Positions 26,068 to 35,550 of a DNA stretch of 64,000 nt are shown here, one piece after another. The translations under genes and the position numbers were made by a program. The stretch is from Pandoraea anhela (GTDB taxonomy: Bacteria; Pseudomonadota; Gammaproteobacteria; Burkholderiales; Burkholderiaceae), in assembly GCF_902459655.1 (NCBI RefSeq), contig NZ_CABPSB010000014.1, positions 93,790 through 157,789 of the forward strand, written 5' to 3'. A model generated the notes under the pieces. That model was not told where the DNA came from. It did not search any database and saw nothing but the letters and a program-made list of their open reading frames with translations. The number at the start of each line of letters is the position of its first letter. Position 1 is the first letter of the stretch.

Positions 26068-26550
26068 TCAGGCGGCCGCCGCAGGGGCAGACGCTTGCGT
26101 CAGGGTTTTGGCTGCTGTTGCAGCCGATTGCATGGCGAGCCTGACGTGCGGCGGAATTTTGCCGGGGCGCAACGTATCGACAGCCACGCAGCCGATTTTG
26201 ATGCTGCTGCGCGCCAACAGTTCGCTCGAACCGTCGGCTGCGTCGCGCCAGGCTTCCTGATGGAAGTCGATGGAGGCCCCGCCGATGCGCTCGATACGAC
26301 TCTTGATCACGACAAGATCGTCGAGCCGGGCAGGGCTCAGGTAATCGAGTGCCGTGGCGCGCACAATAAACATCATTCCGGTATTGCGGGCCAGTTCGAG
26401 TTGCTCGATGCCAAGCGAACGGAGCCACTCGGTTCGGGCCCGTTCGAAGAATTTTATGTAGTTGGCGTAGAAGACGACGCCCCCGGCGTCCGTGTCCTCG
26501 TAGTAAACGCGAATTGACCAACTGGTATCAAAATCAGCCATGCCGCGCAT
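26068..26550 (-). CDS. ybgC: Tol-Pal-associated acyl-CoA thioesterase YbgC
   Basis: The 160-residue hotdog-fold thioesterase shows VYYEDTDAGGVVFYANYIKFFERARTEWLR with the catalytic aspartate in EDTDAGG. It is the usual first gene of the tol-pal operon, 39 bases before tolQ. Start ATG 26550 or 26541; neither has a clear ribosome site. The C-terminus carries an Ala/Thr-rich extension. Confidence 0.94.
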   Translation of the reverse strand: MRGMADFDTSWSIRVYYEDTDAGGVVFYANYIKFFERARTEWLRSLGIEQLELARNTGMMFIVRATALDYLSPARLDDLVVIKSRIERIGGASIDFHQEAWRDAADGSSELLARSSIKIGCVAVDTLRPGKIPPHVRLAMQSAATAAKTLTQASAPAAAA

Positions 26551-26836
26551 TGTATCGGAACGGAGCGGTAACGCCAGTCACGGAAACACAATTTTTCAAA
26601 CCGGCGGGGATATGGTTTGTTTACGGGCGATTATTGAAAACGGGTCGATGCACCAAGCTGGGGCCTGATGCCCGGAATCCCCCGTATGGCGGGGTTTGCG
26701 CTGGCGTGCGAAGGGGCCCCCTCTCTATAATGAGGGCTCGCAAGCCCCCTGTATTTCAGAAGAGACCGCCGAGTGCGTACGAGGTACCGCGTACCCTCCG
26801 GTCGCACACCATGCATCCACCTGCGAGGCCCCTGAA

Positions 26837-27754
26837 TTGACTTCCCCCACAACGCAAACTCCCGCGCCTGCTCCCCTTCGCGTCGCCTTCCTCGGTCTCG
26901 GCGTGATGGGCTACCCGATGGCGGGGCACCTGCAACGCGCCGGTCACACGGTCACGGTTTATAACCGGACGGCCGCCAAGGCCCAGCAATGGGCCACGGA
27001 ATATGGCGGTTCGGCGGCGGCTACGCCCTTTGACGCCGTGCGCGATGCCGACATCGTCGCCGCCTGCGTGGGCAACGACGACGACTTGCGCAGTGTCGTG
27101 CTCGGTGAGCAGGGCGCCTTTGCCGGCATGAAGCCCGACGCGGTTTTCGTCGACCACACCACTGCCTCGGCCGACGTGGCGCGAGAACTTTACGCCATCG
27201 CCCGCGAGACGGGCCTGCACTTTGTCGACGCCCCCGTCTCGGGCGGGGAAGCCGGCGCCAGGAACGGTGTGCTCACCATCATGTGCGGCGGCGACGCGCC
27301 GGCGTTCGAGCGCGTGGCCCCGACGCTGGGCGCCTATGGACGTGCCGTCACCCGGATCGGCGAGGCGGGCGCAGGCCAACTGGCCAAGATGGTCAACCAG
27401 ATTTGCATCGCCGGTCTGGTGCAGGGGTTGTCGGAAGCGATCAATTTCGGCCAGCGCGCCGGACTCGACATGCCGCTGGTGCTCGACGTCATCAACAAGG
27501 GCGCAGCCGCAAGCTGGCAAATGGACAACCGGGGTCGGACCATGATCGACGGCAAGTTCGATTACGGGTTCGCCGTCGACTGGATGCGCAAGGATCTGGG
27601 GCTGTGTCTGGCCGAAGCGCAGCGCAATGGCGTTTCGCTGCCGGTCACGGCGCTCGTCGACCAGTTTTATGGCGACGTCCAGGCGCTGGGTGGTTCGCGT
27701 TGGGATACATCGAGTCTGATTCACCGTCTGCGGGTGCTGTCGGGCAAAGCATAA
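26837..27754 (+). CDS. 3-hydroxyisobutyrate/tartronate-semialdehyde-type NAD dehydrogenase
   Basis: This beta-hydroxyacid dehydrogenase has a Rossmann motif GLGVMGYPMAGHL (about residues 20-32), the substrate loop DAPVSGGEAGARNGVL, and the catalytic lysine segment GAGQLAKMVNQ. Family members oxidise 3-hydroxyisobutyrate, reduce tartronate semialdehyde or act on related acids, so the exact substrate is open. The start is inferred as TTG 26837 (GAGG about nine bases upstream) because the open frame before it has no conserved residues. The product is 305 residues, close to the family norm of about 290-300. An IclR regulator gene follows 313 bases later. Confidence 0.86.
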   Translation: MTSPTTQTPAPAPLRVAFLGLGVMGYPMAGHLQRAGHTVTVYNRTAAKAQQWATEYGGSAAATPFDAVRDADIVAACVGNDDDLRSVVLGEQGAFAGMKPDAVFVDHTTASADVARELYAIARETGLHFVDAPVSGGEAGARNGVLTIMCGGDAPAFERVAPTLGAYGRAVTRIGEAGAGQLAKMVNQICIAGLVQGLSEAINFGQRAGLDMPLVLDVINKGAAASWQMDNRGRTMIDGKFDYGFAVDWMRKDLGLCLAEAQRNGVSLPVTALVDQFYGDVQALGGSRWDTSSLIHRLRVLSGKA

Positions 27755-27878
27755 GACGGTATCGACTGGAAGTCTCGAAGACGGGCGCACGGAGGGCGGC
27801 GGCGAGCCGAATCCGTCCGCCCGTCCTCATTTGCGCGCAAGAGGTATCGAATATTCGGAATCTCTCCGGGTTTGTCTG

Positions 27879-27900
27879 CAATCGTCGGAATGGACGATTG
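27879..27900. promoter_or_regulatory. Inverted repeat upstream of the IclR gene
   Basis: Perfect 8-bp arms CAATCGTC / GACGATTG are separated by six bases, in the 313-bp intergenic region and 168 bases before the IclR start. It may be the IclR autoregulatory site. The rest of this intergenic region shows no coding features. Confidence 0.45.
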
Positions 27901-28067
27901 GCACTAGAATGCGGAAAACGGGACGTCGCGGTGCAGTGGCGCGGCGGCACGGCGACGTGGCAGCTTGGGAGCGGGCTGGGGCGGTGGCGTGTCGAAGCAG
28001 GACTTTTGGGAGACCGCCGTGATTGATAACGATTCAAAACGCAACTCGAACCCGAGACCCAACCGAC

Positions 28068-28826
28068 ATGAGCAATCAGTCGAACGCCGCGGCCGTCCGC
28101 GCATTTCGCATTCTGGAAATTCTTAGCGCCTCAGGCGCGCCGATGACACTCGCGGAGATCGTCGCCGCGATCGGTCTGCCAAAGCAAACCGTGCATCGCA
28201 TTCTCAAGCAGTTGGAAGCCGCGTGGCTCGTCACGCGAGAGGCCGGCAGTCGTCACTACGAGCCGTCGTCGCGAGTGAGGGCCATGGCCGTCAATGCCCT
28301 GATGCATGCGGGTCCCGCCGCTGCGCGTCACGCCATCCTCCAGCAACTGGTCGATAAGCTCGGTGAGACCTGCAACCTGTCGATGCTCTCGGGCGACGAC
28401 CTCGTTTATCTCGACCGTGTGGAGACCGACTGGTCGCGGCAACTCAAACTGTCGCCCGGATCGCGCGTGCCGCTGCACTGCACGGCCAGCGGCAAGTTGC
28501 TGCTCGCGTTTTTGCCCAGAGCGCGACGCGAGAAGCTGATCGCCCACTTGCCGTTGCGTCCACGTGCGGAGAACACGATCACCGATCTGGAAGATTTGCG
28601 CGAGGAACTGGGCGAGACACGCAAGCGTCGCGTGGGGATGAATAACGAAGAGCACGTGCCGGGCATGATCGCCGTGGCCGTGCCGGTGATGCTCGACCGC
28701 AATCGCGCGTGTGCCGCCATTGCGGTGCAGGCGAGCGCGCAGCATTGCACGCTCGACACGCTCATGACTTTCCTGCCCGACCTTCGCGCCGCCGCCGAGA
28801 CGATGGCAGCGACCTTCAACGAGTAA
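28068..28826 (+). CDS. IclR-family transcriptional regulator
   Basis: The 252-residue regulator has a winged HTH at about 8-65 (AVRAFRILEILSASGAPMTLAEIVAAIGLPKQTVHRILKQLE) and the IclR effector domain (LHCTASGKLLLAFLP, NNEEHVPGMIAVAVPV). Start MSNQSNAAA at 28068 fits the family; upstream residues in the frame are not conserved. It may control the preceding dehydrogenase gene or a distant catabolic operon. The effector is unknown. Confidence 0.92.
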   Translation: MSNQSNAAAVRAFRILEILSASGAPMTLAEIVAAIGLPKQTVHRILKQLEAAWLVTREAGSRHYEPSSRVRAMAVNALMHAGPAAARHAILQQLVDKLGETCNLSMLSGDDLVYLDRVETDWSRQLKLSPGSRVPLHCTASGKLLLAFLPRARREKLIAHLPLRPRAENTITDLEDLREELGETRKRRVGMNNEEHVPGMIAVAVPVMLDRNRACAAIAVQASAQHCTLDTLMTFLPDLRAAAETMAATFNE

Positions 28827-28865
28827 CGGGCCCTGACGCAGATACGGAAAGGCTTGAGGCCGTAG

Positions 28866-29495
28866 TTACCGCGCCGGCGTTGCACTGGCTGAACCGCCGG
28901 GGCCGGCGGTCGCGTCCGCTGGAGGCATGGCCGGTGTCGGGGTTGCCGGGGGGATCGATGGTATGGCCGGCGCCAGCGTCTCGAAGATCTGTTCGAGCTG
29001 CTTCGCCCCTTGCGCGGACTCCGCGCGCACGCGCGGTCCGATGAAAATCGGATCGAGGATCAGGAACAGCAGATTCGGCGTGCGGTAAATGAAATCGCGC
29101 TCGAAGCGGGTGCCGGCGCCGTCCGGCGTCAGCTTGTAGCGCACCTCGCCCGACGCTCGCCGGTTCATCTCGGCTTCGATACGCCATTCGAACGGGGGCT
29201 TCGCCTCGACCACCTTCCAGTGAAGAATGCCGTGACGGCCCGCGAGCCGGAACTCTTCGGCCACTTCTTCCCCGAGCCGCAGCGGATGATCGGTCGTGCC
29301 TTGCACGGCCAGCGACGCCGGATGCCACTTCGGCCAGTTGGCCGGTGTGGTGGCGTAGTCGTAGACGGCCTGCGGCGGTGCGCGCAACGTGGCCACGCTC
29401 ACAACGTGGGTCTTGCGCTCGAACGGCAGCGGCAGCAGCGAGAGCAGGGCGACGATCGCCACCGCGCCGAGCAGAATCAGGAAGGCTCGCTTCAT
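28866..29495 (-). CDS. SRPBCC (START-like) membrane-anchored protein
   Basis: The 209-residue protein has an N-terminal membrane helix (KRAFLILLGAVAIVALLSLLPL) and a polyketide-cyclase/START-like lipid-binding fold (APPQAVYDYATTPANWPKWHPASLAV ... WRIEAEMNRR). A low-complexity Pro/Ala/Thr tail follows. No enzyme residues can be assigned. It starts 11 bases after the GcvR-like gene on the same strand, so the two are probably co-transcribed. A longer start at 29537 would overlap that gene. Confidence 0.75.
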   Translation of the reverse strand: MKRAFLILLGAVAIVALLSLLPLPFERKTHVVSVATLRAPPQAVYDYATTPANWPKWHPASLAVQGTTDHPLRLGEEVAEEFRLAGRHGILHWKVVEAKPPFEWRIEAEMNRRASGEVRYKLTPDGAGTRFERDFIYRTPNLLFLILDPIFIGPRVRAESAQGAKQLEQIFETLAPAIPSIPPATPTPAMPPADATAGPGGSASATPAR

Positions 29496-29505
29496 CGGTG
29501 CGCGC

Positions 29506-30036
29506 TCACGCACCGGCAGGCGAATCGAGTTCGACATCGACCATCAGGTCGTCGGCAAGGCTTTCAAGAATTTCCCGCAGCGACTCGGTGCTCACGCTCG
29601 CCGGCACATGCAGCCGTGCCGTCGCGCGAAACAGCGTACCGCCCGACATCGATCCTTCGACGCATTCGGTCGCGAGTTCGTCGATGGAGATGCCGCGGGC
29701 GAAGAGGACGTGCGAGATTTCCTTCACGATGCCCGGATGGTCCTGTCCGACGAGATCGAGCTGAAGCGTGCGTGCCGCCGGATCGCTGGCGGCGCTTTGC
29801 GCGCGGGTGACGGAGATTTGCAGGCCGTGCGTTTCCAGTCCGTGCATGGCCTGGGTAAGCGCTTCGGCCCGATCGTCGGGGACTTGCAGATGGATGATGC
29901 CGGCGAACTGGCCGGCGAGGTTGGCAAGGCGGCTTTCGAGCCAGTTGGCGCCGGCGGCGGTTGCGCGATCGGCAATCGCATTGACCAGACCCGGGCGATC
30001 CGGGCCGATCACGTTGAGAATCAGGGACGTCGTCAT
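29506..30036 (-). CDS. GcvR-like protein with two ACT domains
   Basis: The 176-residue cytoplasmic protein has two ACT domains, about 3-75 (LILNVIGPDRPGLVNAIADRATAAGANWLESRLANLAGQFAGIIHL) and about 90-170 (LQLDLVGQDHPGIVKEISHVLFARGISIDELATE). This is the architecture of GcvR, the glycine-cleavage accessory regulator. No DNA-binding domain is present, in keeping with GcvR. MTTSLILNV at 30036 is the natural start; the frame continues upstream through low-complexity sequence. The 286 bases upstream (30037-30322) hold only short GTGCAGTGGCCT-like repeats. Confidence 0.85.
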   Translation of the reverse strand: MTTSLILNVIGPDRPGLVNAIADRATAAGANWLESRLANLAGQFAGIIHLQVPDDRAEALTQAMHGLETHGLQISVTRAQSAASDPAARTLQLDLVGQDHPGIVKEISHVLFARGISIDELATECVEGSMSGGTLFRATARLHVPASVSTESLREILESLADDLMVDVELDSPAGA

Positions 30037-30322
30037 CACAGGCTCCATCGAAACTGAGGGGGCAAGAGGCGGCGCAGGCTGCGCGTTCGTTCCTCGGTGC
30101 GGTCCGCTACGTGCAGCAGGCTCCAGTGTAGTGCAATCGCAGGGTGGGCCGCTACGGCGGGCAACGGCCGGTGTGTCTCGCGTGGTCTGCGCAATGTTGG
30201 GCGCCATCCAGGCGCAATGTCTTGGGGCGATGTTCGGCGTAATGACCGACGTAATAGCCTGTGCAGTGGCCTGTGCAGTAACCCGCGTAGTCACCAGCGC
30301 GCGCGAGCCCGTCGACCACGCC

Positions 30323-30985
30323 TCAGGGACGCGCCGCCGCCATTGCGAGCAGCGCGATGACGGTGGCGTCGTCCGTCTGGACGAAATCGTTGTACGCCAC
30401 GCTCACCGCGTAAAACGGCTGGGGTGTCTCGAGGCAGACGACGGCGTCGGCGAGGGGGCTCAGGTGTGCGACGGCCTCGCGCGCGCCGACCGGCGCGCAG
30501 GCGACGAGCGGCGTTGCCCCCAGACGCCGCATCGCCCGCAACGCCGCTGTCATGGTCGCGCCGGTCGCGATGCCGTCGTCGACCACTACGACCGCTCGCC
30601 CCGCCACCTGCGGAGCGCCGCGCCCCGGTGTGTAGGCCTGACGCCGCTGCTGGATCAACGCTCGCTGCCGGGCGCTTTCATGCGAGAGATACGTACCGGT
30701 CGCGCCGAGTGACAGCGCGTGATCCGCAAGGAAGATGCCGCCGAACTCGTCGACTGCACCGACCGCGAGTTCGGCCTGATGCGGCGCGCGCAGCTTGTGC
30801 GCGAGCAGGACGTCGAGCGTGCCGTTCAACTGACGCGCGATCGGCAGGGCCACCGGCACACCGCCGCGCGGAATGGCGAGCACCAGGGGTGGGGCGCAGC
30901 GTGCGAGCACTTCATGCGTCGCGAGCACTTCCGCCAGCGCACTGCCTGCGGCGGCACGATCGAGAAACGAGGCAACGGCAGACAT
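30323..30985 (-). CDS. Phosphoribosyltransferase-domain protein
   Basis: The 220-residue type I PRTase has the PRPP loop VVVVDDGIATGATMTAAL (about residues 131-148) and an N-terminal PRGGVPVALPIARQL segment. The subgroup is often annotated as erythromycin-esterase-associated or putative PRTase and has no firm substrate. It is a single gene with no evident operon partner. Confidence 0.85.
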   Translation of the reverse strand: MSAVASFLDRAAAGSALAEVLATHEVLARCAPPLVLAIPRGGVPVALPIARQLNGTLDVLLAHKLRAPHQAELAVGAVDEFGGIFLADHALSLGATGTYLSHESARQRALIQQRRQAYTPGRGAPQVAGRAVVVVDDGIATGATMTAALRAMRRLGATPLVACAPVGAREAVAHLSPLADAVVCLETPQPFYAVSVAYNDFVQTDDATVIALLAMAAARP

Positions 30986-31287
30986 GGCGAGGGGGCGGGG
31001 GCAAACCCGGCGGGTGGGTTGGCGGGTGCGTCGGAGAAAGGCGCTGCAAAGCGCTCTGACGCAATTGCCATCCTAACGCCGCATCCTGATGCTCGTTTGC
31101 GTCGATTGCGTCGATTGTGTCGGTTCGGCCTGCGGCGCTTGCGTCACCGGGCCAACGACATCACCACGCCACCTGCGGCAACGGCGTCACCCGCGCCGTC
31201 GCGCCACCCTGATGGCGCGCCCGTGCCCGTCAACTTGCCCGCAACTTGCCCGCAACTCGACCGTTAACGCGCCGGTCAACGCACCCG
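30986..31287. other. Intergenic region with short direct repeats
   Basis: No gene is seen. The right part contains tandem CAACTTGCCCG and GTCAACGC-type repeats just beyond the stop codon of the TauE-like gene. No convincing terminator is visible. Confidence 0.5.
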
Positions 31288-32049
31288 TCAACGCGCGAGC
31301 AGTTCCGGCACGGTCCCGACGAGCAGCGTGACCCCGGAGCAGGCCAGCAGGGCGAGCACCATGCGGCGGAAGGCGTGATCGGAGAGGAACTGGTAGGCCC
31401 AGGCCCCTGCGAGTGTCGGCAGGACCATGGACGGCACGGCAATCGCGAACCCATGCAGTGTCTGCGTCGTGATCACGCCATGCACGGCATAGAGCGTGAT
31501 GGTGAGCGTGTGCATCACGATGAAGAAGATCTGCATGACGGCGCGCTGCATGTCCTTGTCCCAGCCGCGCAGCGTGCACCACAGCGTGGGCACGACACCG
31601 ACGAGGCCGCCGATGCCCCCCATCACGCCGCCGACGAACCCGACGACGCCGTCTGCCGCCGGTCCGCCATGCTGAATGCGCGGCAGCCGTGCGGCGAGCA
31701 ACAGGATCGAGCAGTAGACGACAAGGATCGCGCCGATACCCGCGCGAAACCACACGGGGTCGAGGTAGCGCAGGATCCACACGCCGACGGGGACACCGAG
31801 CAGACCGCACAGCACGAACGGCGCGAGCCGGCCGAGCGGCACCGCACGACGCGCTGTCCGCAATCCCAGGAGCTGGCCGATGAGAGAGCAGAACGCCGCG
31901 AGCGGACCTGCCAGCGTGGGCGGTAGCGACCATGCCCAGAAGGACAGGGCCACCAGACTGAAAGCGAAACCCGAGAGGCCTTGCACGAAGCCGGCGACGC
32001 AGGCGCCGACAATCAGGGGGATGAGATGAAGCGAGGGATCGACGGTCAT
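31288..32049 (-). CDS. TauE/SafE-family sulfite/organosulfonate exporter
   Basis: The 253-residue polytopic membrane protein has the TauE/SafE duplication (GACVAGFVQGLSGFAFSLVALSFW near residue 15 and GFVGGVMGGIGGLVGVVPTLWCTLRG in the second half). The substrate is not determinable and is probably a small anion. MTVDPSLHL at 32049 begins the conserved region. It stands alone, 109 bases from the PAP2 gene in the same orientation. Confidence 0.88.
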   Translation of the reverse strand: MTVDPSLHLIPLIVGACVAGFVQGLSGFAFSLVALSFWAWSLPPTLAGPLAAFCSLIGQLLGLRTARRAVPLGRLAPFVLCGLLGVPVGVWILRYLDPVWFRAGIGAILVVYCSILLLAARLPRIQHGGPAADGVVGFVGGVMGGIGGLVGVVPTLWCTLRGWDKDMQRAVMQIFFIVMHTLTITLYAVHGVITTQTLHGFAIAVPSMVLPTLAGAWAYQFLSDHAFRRMVLALLACSGVTLLVGTVPELLAR

Positions 32050-32158
32050 GGTTTTTTGTTTTCCGCCGACATTATGCGTCGATCCCGTTGCGAGATGAAC
32101 GGGTCGCATTGTCGGCGGTGTCGATCGCGCCTGCCCGGCGCGCTGTGCTGTGGTGCGC

Positions 32159-32890
32159 TTATGCGTTGTGGCCGGACTGCCAGCACTGCCAGGCGGCCAC
32201 GAACAGCGTGCCGACCGTGATGCCGAGGGCGGCCCCCGCCAGCGCGTCGCTCGTCCAGTGATAGGCGGAGGCGATCTGGCCGAACGCCGTGAGTGCAATA
32301 GCGATCGCGCAAGGCACGCGCAGCGCGCGATGACGCAATGCGAGCACGCTGGTGAACGCAAGCATCACGGTGAGGTGTCCCGACGGGAACGACGCGTAGG
32401 CGTAGTCGTTGGCGAAGAATTTGAACTCGAAAACGCCGTCGCGCAGGTACGACGGATTGTCGTTGATCCACGTGGCGGGCCAACTGCGCCCGAATACGTA
32501 TTTCAGCGCCTGTTTGGCCAGACTGCTCACGCCGATGGCGCCGGCCGCGAGCCACAGCGAGACCGCCCACGAGGGCAGCTTGCGACGCCAGAACAGTACC
32601 GCACCGATAATCAGAAAGGCCGGCCACGCCAGCACGAACAGCGGCGCGGGCAGTTCCGCGAGGTGCTGAATCCAGGGCGTGCCTTGCGTGTGCGCGTGGG
32701 CAAAGTCCACGACCGGCCGGTCAATCCAGGGGATCGCCGCCAGGGCGAGCAGCAGGCAGCCCAGCGCGCTCCACAATGCGGTACGCAGACACGCGGGGGA
32801 GCTCGCGGCGCTCGGGGAGTCTGGGGATTTCGGGGAGTTCAGGGATTTCGGGGCGTTCGCCGGTACGGCGTTCTGATCGAGTTCAGTCAT
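32159..32890 (-). CDS. PAP2-family membrane phosphatase
   Basis: The 243-residue membrane phosphatase has the three PAP2 motifs: KYVFGRSWP, FPSGH (catalytic His with SFPSGHLT) and SAYHWTSDALAG. It has five to six membrane helices. Substrates are lipid phosphates such as undecaprenyl pyrophosphate or phosphatidic acid. The first 30 or so residues form a low-complexity N/S/P/K stretch (SLNSPKSPDSPS) encoded by five 9-bp units (32814-32858), outside the catalytic fold. Confidence 0.9.
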   Translation of the reverse strand: MTELDQNAVPANAPKSLNSPKSPDSPSAASSPACLRTALWSALGCLLLALAAIPWIDRPVVDFAHAHTQGTPWIQHLAELPAPLFVLAWPAFLIIGAVLFWRRKLPSWAVSLWLAAGAIGVSSLAKQALKYVFGRSWPATWINDNPSYLRDGVFEFKFFANDYAYASFPSGHLTVMLAFTSVLALRHRALRVPCAIAIALTAFGQIASAYHWTSDALAGAALGITVGTLFVAAWQCWQSGHNA

Positions 32891-33278
32891 GACGCGATTG
32901 CAGGAAAAAAGAGAATCGACTTGCGATGATACGGCGTCATGGTAGTCGTCATTTGCGCTTGGCGGAGGCTCCTGTCCCAGCTTCGGGACATCCACGCGGC
33001 GTTGAGGGAGGTTCGACTGGCGAACTTATCGTGCCGCTTGCCGAACCCGGTCCCTCCCGCAACCCCGAGGCGCCCCCGGTTCCCCATCCAGCGGATCCTG
33101 CCCCACGCGCCATGGCGATTTGATGACGGTTGCAGACATGGCGTCGCGTGGCGTTGTCGCGTCGATATGCCCGGATGTCTTGAGAATCAAAGATTTTTTT
33201 GCGGCAAGGCGGGGCAACGTCCTACAATCGTCCCCTACGTATATAGCGGTTAGCAGTTCGCTGGAAAAAACAATATCA
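32891..33278. other. Divergent intergenic region, no gene seen
   Basis: It separates the divergent PAP2 gene and the nuclease-fold gene. Small frames exist but lack codon bias and ribosome sites. The last 100 bases are AT-richer (GATTTTTTTGCGGC, ATATAGCGG) and probably hold the promoter of the next gene. Confidence 0.5.
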
Positions 33279-34922
33279 ATGTTGCATGCGGGGGCAGTAG
33301 TGAACCGGGGATTCGAGAGCATCATCGATCGGCTGGCGCGCGAGTTCTGGCGCGCCGCGCACACGCGAGAGCAGCAGCATGCGCAGTCGCAGGCGCGTTC
33401 GCTGGCAGAGGTCCGGGCATTGGATCAGGCGCACCGCGCCTGGGAAGACGCCCCCGCCGGCGACGCGGCGGCGAGCGAGCGCCTGCATCTGGCGTGGCGT
33501 CAGGCCGAAGCCGCTGCGCAGGGCGCCCGCGCGAAGTTCGAAGTCGCGCGGCTGGAGCGTTTGCTGGCCGATGGCCTGGCTCGCGACCTGCGTATCCCGC
33601 CGGCGGATCTGCGCGCGCGCAACACGCCGCCGGTGCTCGATACACGGCATCTGCCGAAAATTCTGCCCAAACCCGAGTGGGAAACGTTTGCGCCGGAGAA
33701 GCCGGGACGTCTGGCGCTGGCGATGCCGGGGGCGTCGGGCCGTTACGAGCAGGCTGTCGCCAAGGCGCGTAGCGAGTTCGTGCATGCGGAGCGCGAGTAC
33801 GAAGCGTCGAAGATTCGCCGCACGCAAGGGTCGATGATTCTTCAGATTGCGCAGCAAAAAGCGACGGAAGCCGCCCGGGCCGAGAGCGCACGTCATAACG
33901 CCGCCGTGGCCGACTTCGAGGGCGCGCTTTTGCGCGGCGAAGCGGCCGCCGTGACCGGCTATGCGCGTATCGTGCTCAGCCGCAGCCCGTATCCCGAAGC
34001 GTTCACGCAGACGCTCGCCGCACATTACGTCGAGCCTCACAAACTGTTGGCCATCGGTTACGACGTCCCGACGCTCGACGCCGCCGTGCCCGTCGCGTTC
34101 GACTATCACTACAACGCCGCAGAGGCCGTCATGCAGGGCGTGCCCGCGGGCGACGCGTTGCGCGCCCACGTCTATGCCAATGCGTTGCGTCAGATCGTGT
34201 TGCGCTCGTTGCACGAGTTGTTCGCGGCGGACCCGCTGCGTCACGTGAACGCTGTCGTCTTAAACGCGTATGCCAGTCATGGCGATGAGCGAATCTGCCT
34301 GGCCAGCGTGCACGTGACGCGCGCCGAGTTCGCGGCTCTCGTGCTGACGGAGGGGGAGGCGGCGACGCATCTGGCGGCGCTGGGCGCACGCGTGTCGGCG
34401 CGTCCGGAAGCGTTGCAGGCGGTGGTCCCGGTTGCCGGGGTCGATATGACGCAGGTCGTCACGGACGCCGACGTCGCCGTCGATCGCCGCTTCAATCTGA
34501 TGACGCTCACCGACAAGGATTTCACGCAGGTGATGTTCCACCTGCTGCGCTCGCACGGCTTCGAAGGCCCGCCGCTGGTGGCGGGAGAGCAGGACGGCAT
34601 GCTGACGTGCCGCGCATGGGACCCGCATCCGATTTTCGGTGGCGATGTCGTCGTCCACATCTTCCGGGTGATGGATCGCGCGGCACGGCTGGAAATCGCG
34701 GCAGCCCGCGCCATGCTCGCGGAGATGCAGCAGATCGGCGCAGCGCGCGGCATGCTGATTACGACCGGCGAGTTCGACGAGGGCGTCGAGGAGTTTGCGC
34801 GAGACCGTCGGATCGAGTTGCTTTCGGGGCACCATCTCGTCTTCCTGCTCAAGGAAAATGCGGGCGTCGACGCCAGCGTCGTCGTGCCGGACGCGATCGA
34901 TACGGCTGCCGTCCTGTTTTGA
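33279..34922 (+). CDS. Mrr-type nuclease-fold protein with degenerate active site
   Basis: The 547-residue protein has a long alpha-helical, coiled-coil-rich N-terminal half (about 1-260, Ala/Arg/Glu-rich). A middle region follows, then a C-terminal restriction-endonuclease-like domain (about 430-547: DKDFTQVMFHLLRSHGFE ... RAWDPHPIFGGDVVVHIFRV ... RGMLITTGEFDEGVEEFARDRRIELLSGHHLVFLL). Active relatives carry GGKVVIQAKRY at the central strand. Here this reads GGDVVVHIFRV, so the catalytic Gln/Glu-x-Lys is lost. It is probably not a nuclease but may still bind DNA. The start is ATG 33279 or GTG 33300; a frame back to 33120 is unlikely. No methylase or other defence gene is adjacent. Confidence 0.78.
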   Translation: MLHAGAVVNRGFESIIDRLAREFWRAAHTREQQHAQSQARSLAEVRALDQAHRAWEDAPAGDAAASERLHLAWRQAEAAAQGARAKFEVARLERLLADGLARDLRIPPADLRARNTPPVLDTRHLPKILPKPEWETFAPEKPGRLALAMPGASGRYEQAVAKARSEFVHAEREYEASKIRRTQGSMILQIAQQKATEAARAESARHNAAVADFEGALLRGEAAAVTGYARIVLSRSPYPEAFTQTLAAHYVEPHKLLAIGYDVPTLDAAVPVAFDYHYNAAEAVMQGVPAGDALRAHVYANALRQIVLRSLHELFAADPLRHVNAVVLNAYASHGDERICLASVHVTRAEFAALVLTEGEAATHLAALGARVSARPEALQAVVPVAGVDMTQVVTDADVAVDRRFNLMTLTDKDFTQVMFHLLRSHGFEGPPLVAGEQDGMLTCRAWDPHPIFGGDVVVHIFRVMDRAARLEIAAARAMLAEMQQIGAARGMLITTGEFDEGVEEFARDRRIELLSGHHLVFLLKENAGVDASVVVPDAIDTAAVLF

Positions 34923-35001
34923 GTCGCGCTGGGGGGTGTCATGTGCGGCCTGCTATAGTGGGCCGATCTGACCCCATGTCCCGCTCATCACGGAGGATCA
35001 C

Positions 35002-35550
35002 ATGTCCCGACGCCTGGCATGCACGGCACGCAACGCTCACTCGACCCGCAACGGTTTGCCGCTATGGGTCAGGACAAGCGCCAGACTCGGGACATTGAGT
35101 CTCGTGCTGATGGCGGCGCTCGGCGCGCCGTTGCAGGCGCACGCACAGCTCGATCTGCTCAGGAACGCCATCGGCGGGGGCAATGCCGGCGGCGGCAACA
35201 GCACAGGGGGATCTGGCGGAATCGGTGGCATCGGTGACCTTGCATCGGCAGGGTCGCTCACGTCGAGCAGCATCGGCAATGCCACCGGCGTGCTCCAGTT
35301 CTGCATCAAGAACAACTATCTGGGCGGTGCGAATCTCAACACCGCGACCGACGTGAAGGACAAGCTGCTCGGCAAGATCGGCACCCAGTCGGGGTCGGCG
35401 GCAGCCAGCCCCGGGTATCTCGACGGCGCCAAGGGGCTGTTGTCGTCGCCGGACGGCAAGACCGTCGACCTGAACGGCGGCGGCCTCAAGGAACAGCTCA
35501 CGCGAAAGGTCTGCGACAAGGTGCTCGATCAGGCCAAGTCTTTTCTCTGA
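35002..35550 (+). CDS. DUF2501-family secreted protein (YjjA-like)
   Basis: The 182-residue protein has a long basic N-terminus followed by a signal sequence ending AHAQ (about residue 49) and a Gly/Ser/Asn-rich linker. The DUF2501 core follows (GNATGVLQFCIKNNYLGG ... VKDKLLGKIG ... LKEQLTRKVCDKVLDQAKSFL), with two conserved cysteines that could form a disulfide. A good ribosome site (GGAGGAT) precedes the ATG. Function is unknown. Confidence 0.85.
   Translation: MSRRLACTARNAHSTRNGLPLWVRTSARLGTLSLVLMAALGAPLQAHAQLDLLRNAIGGGNAGGGNSTGGSGGIGGIGDLASAGSLTSSSIGNATGVLQFCIKNNYLGGANLNTATDVKDKLLGKIGTQSGSAAASPGYLDGAKGLLSSPDGKTVDLNGGGLKEQLTRKVCDKVLDQAKSFL

Noticed and set aside
33279-34922. Active restriction enzyme of a defence system
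   Set aside because: The catalytic Gln/Glu-x-Lys strand is replaced and no methyltransferase or other defence gene lies nearby.
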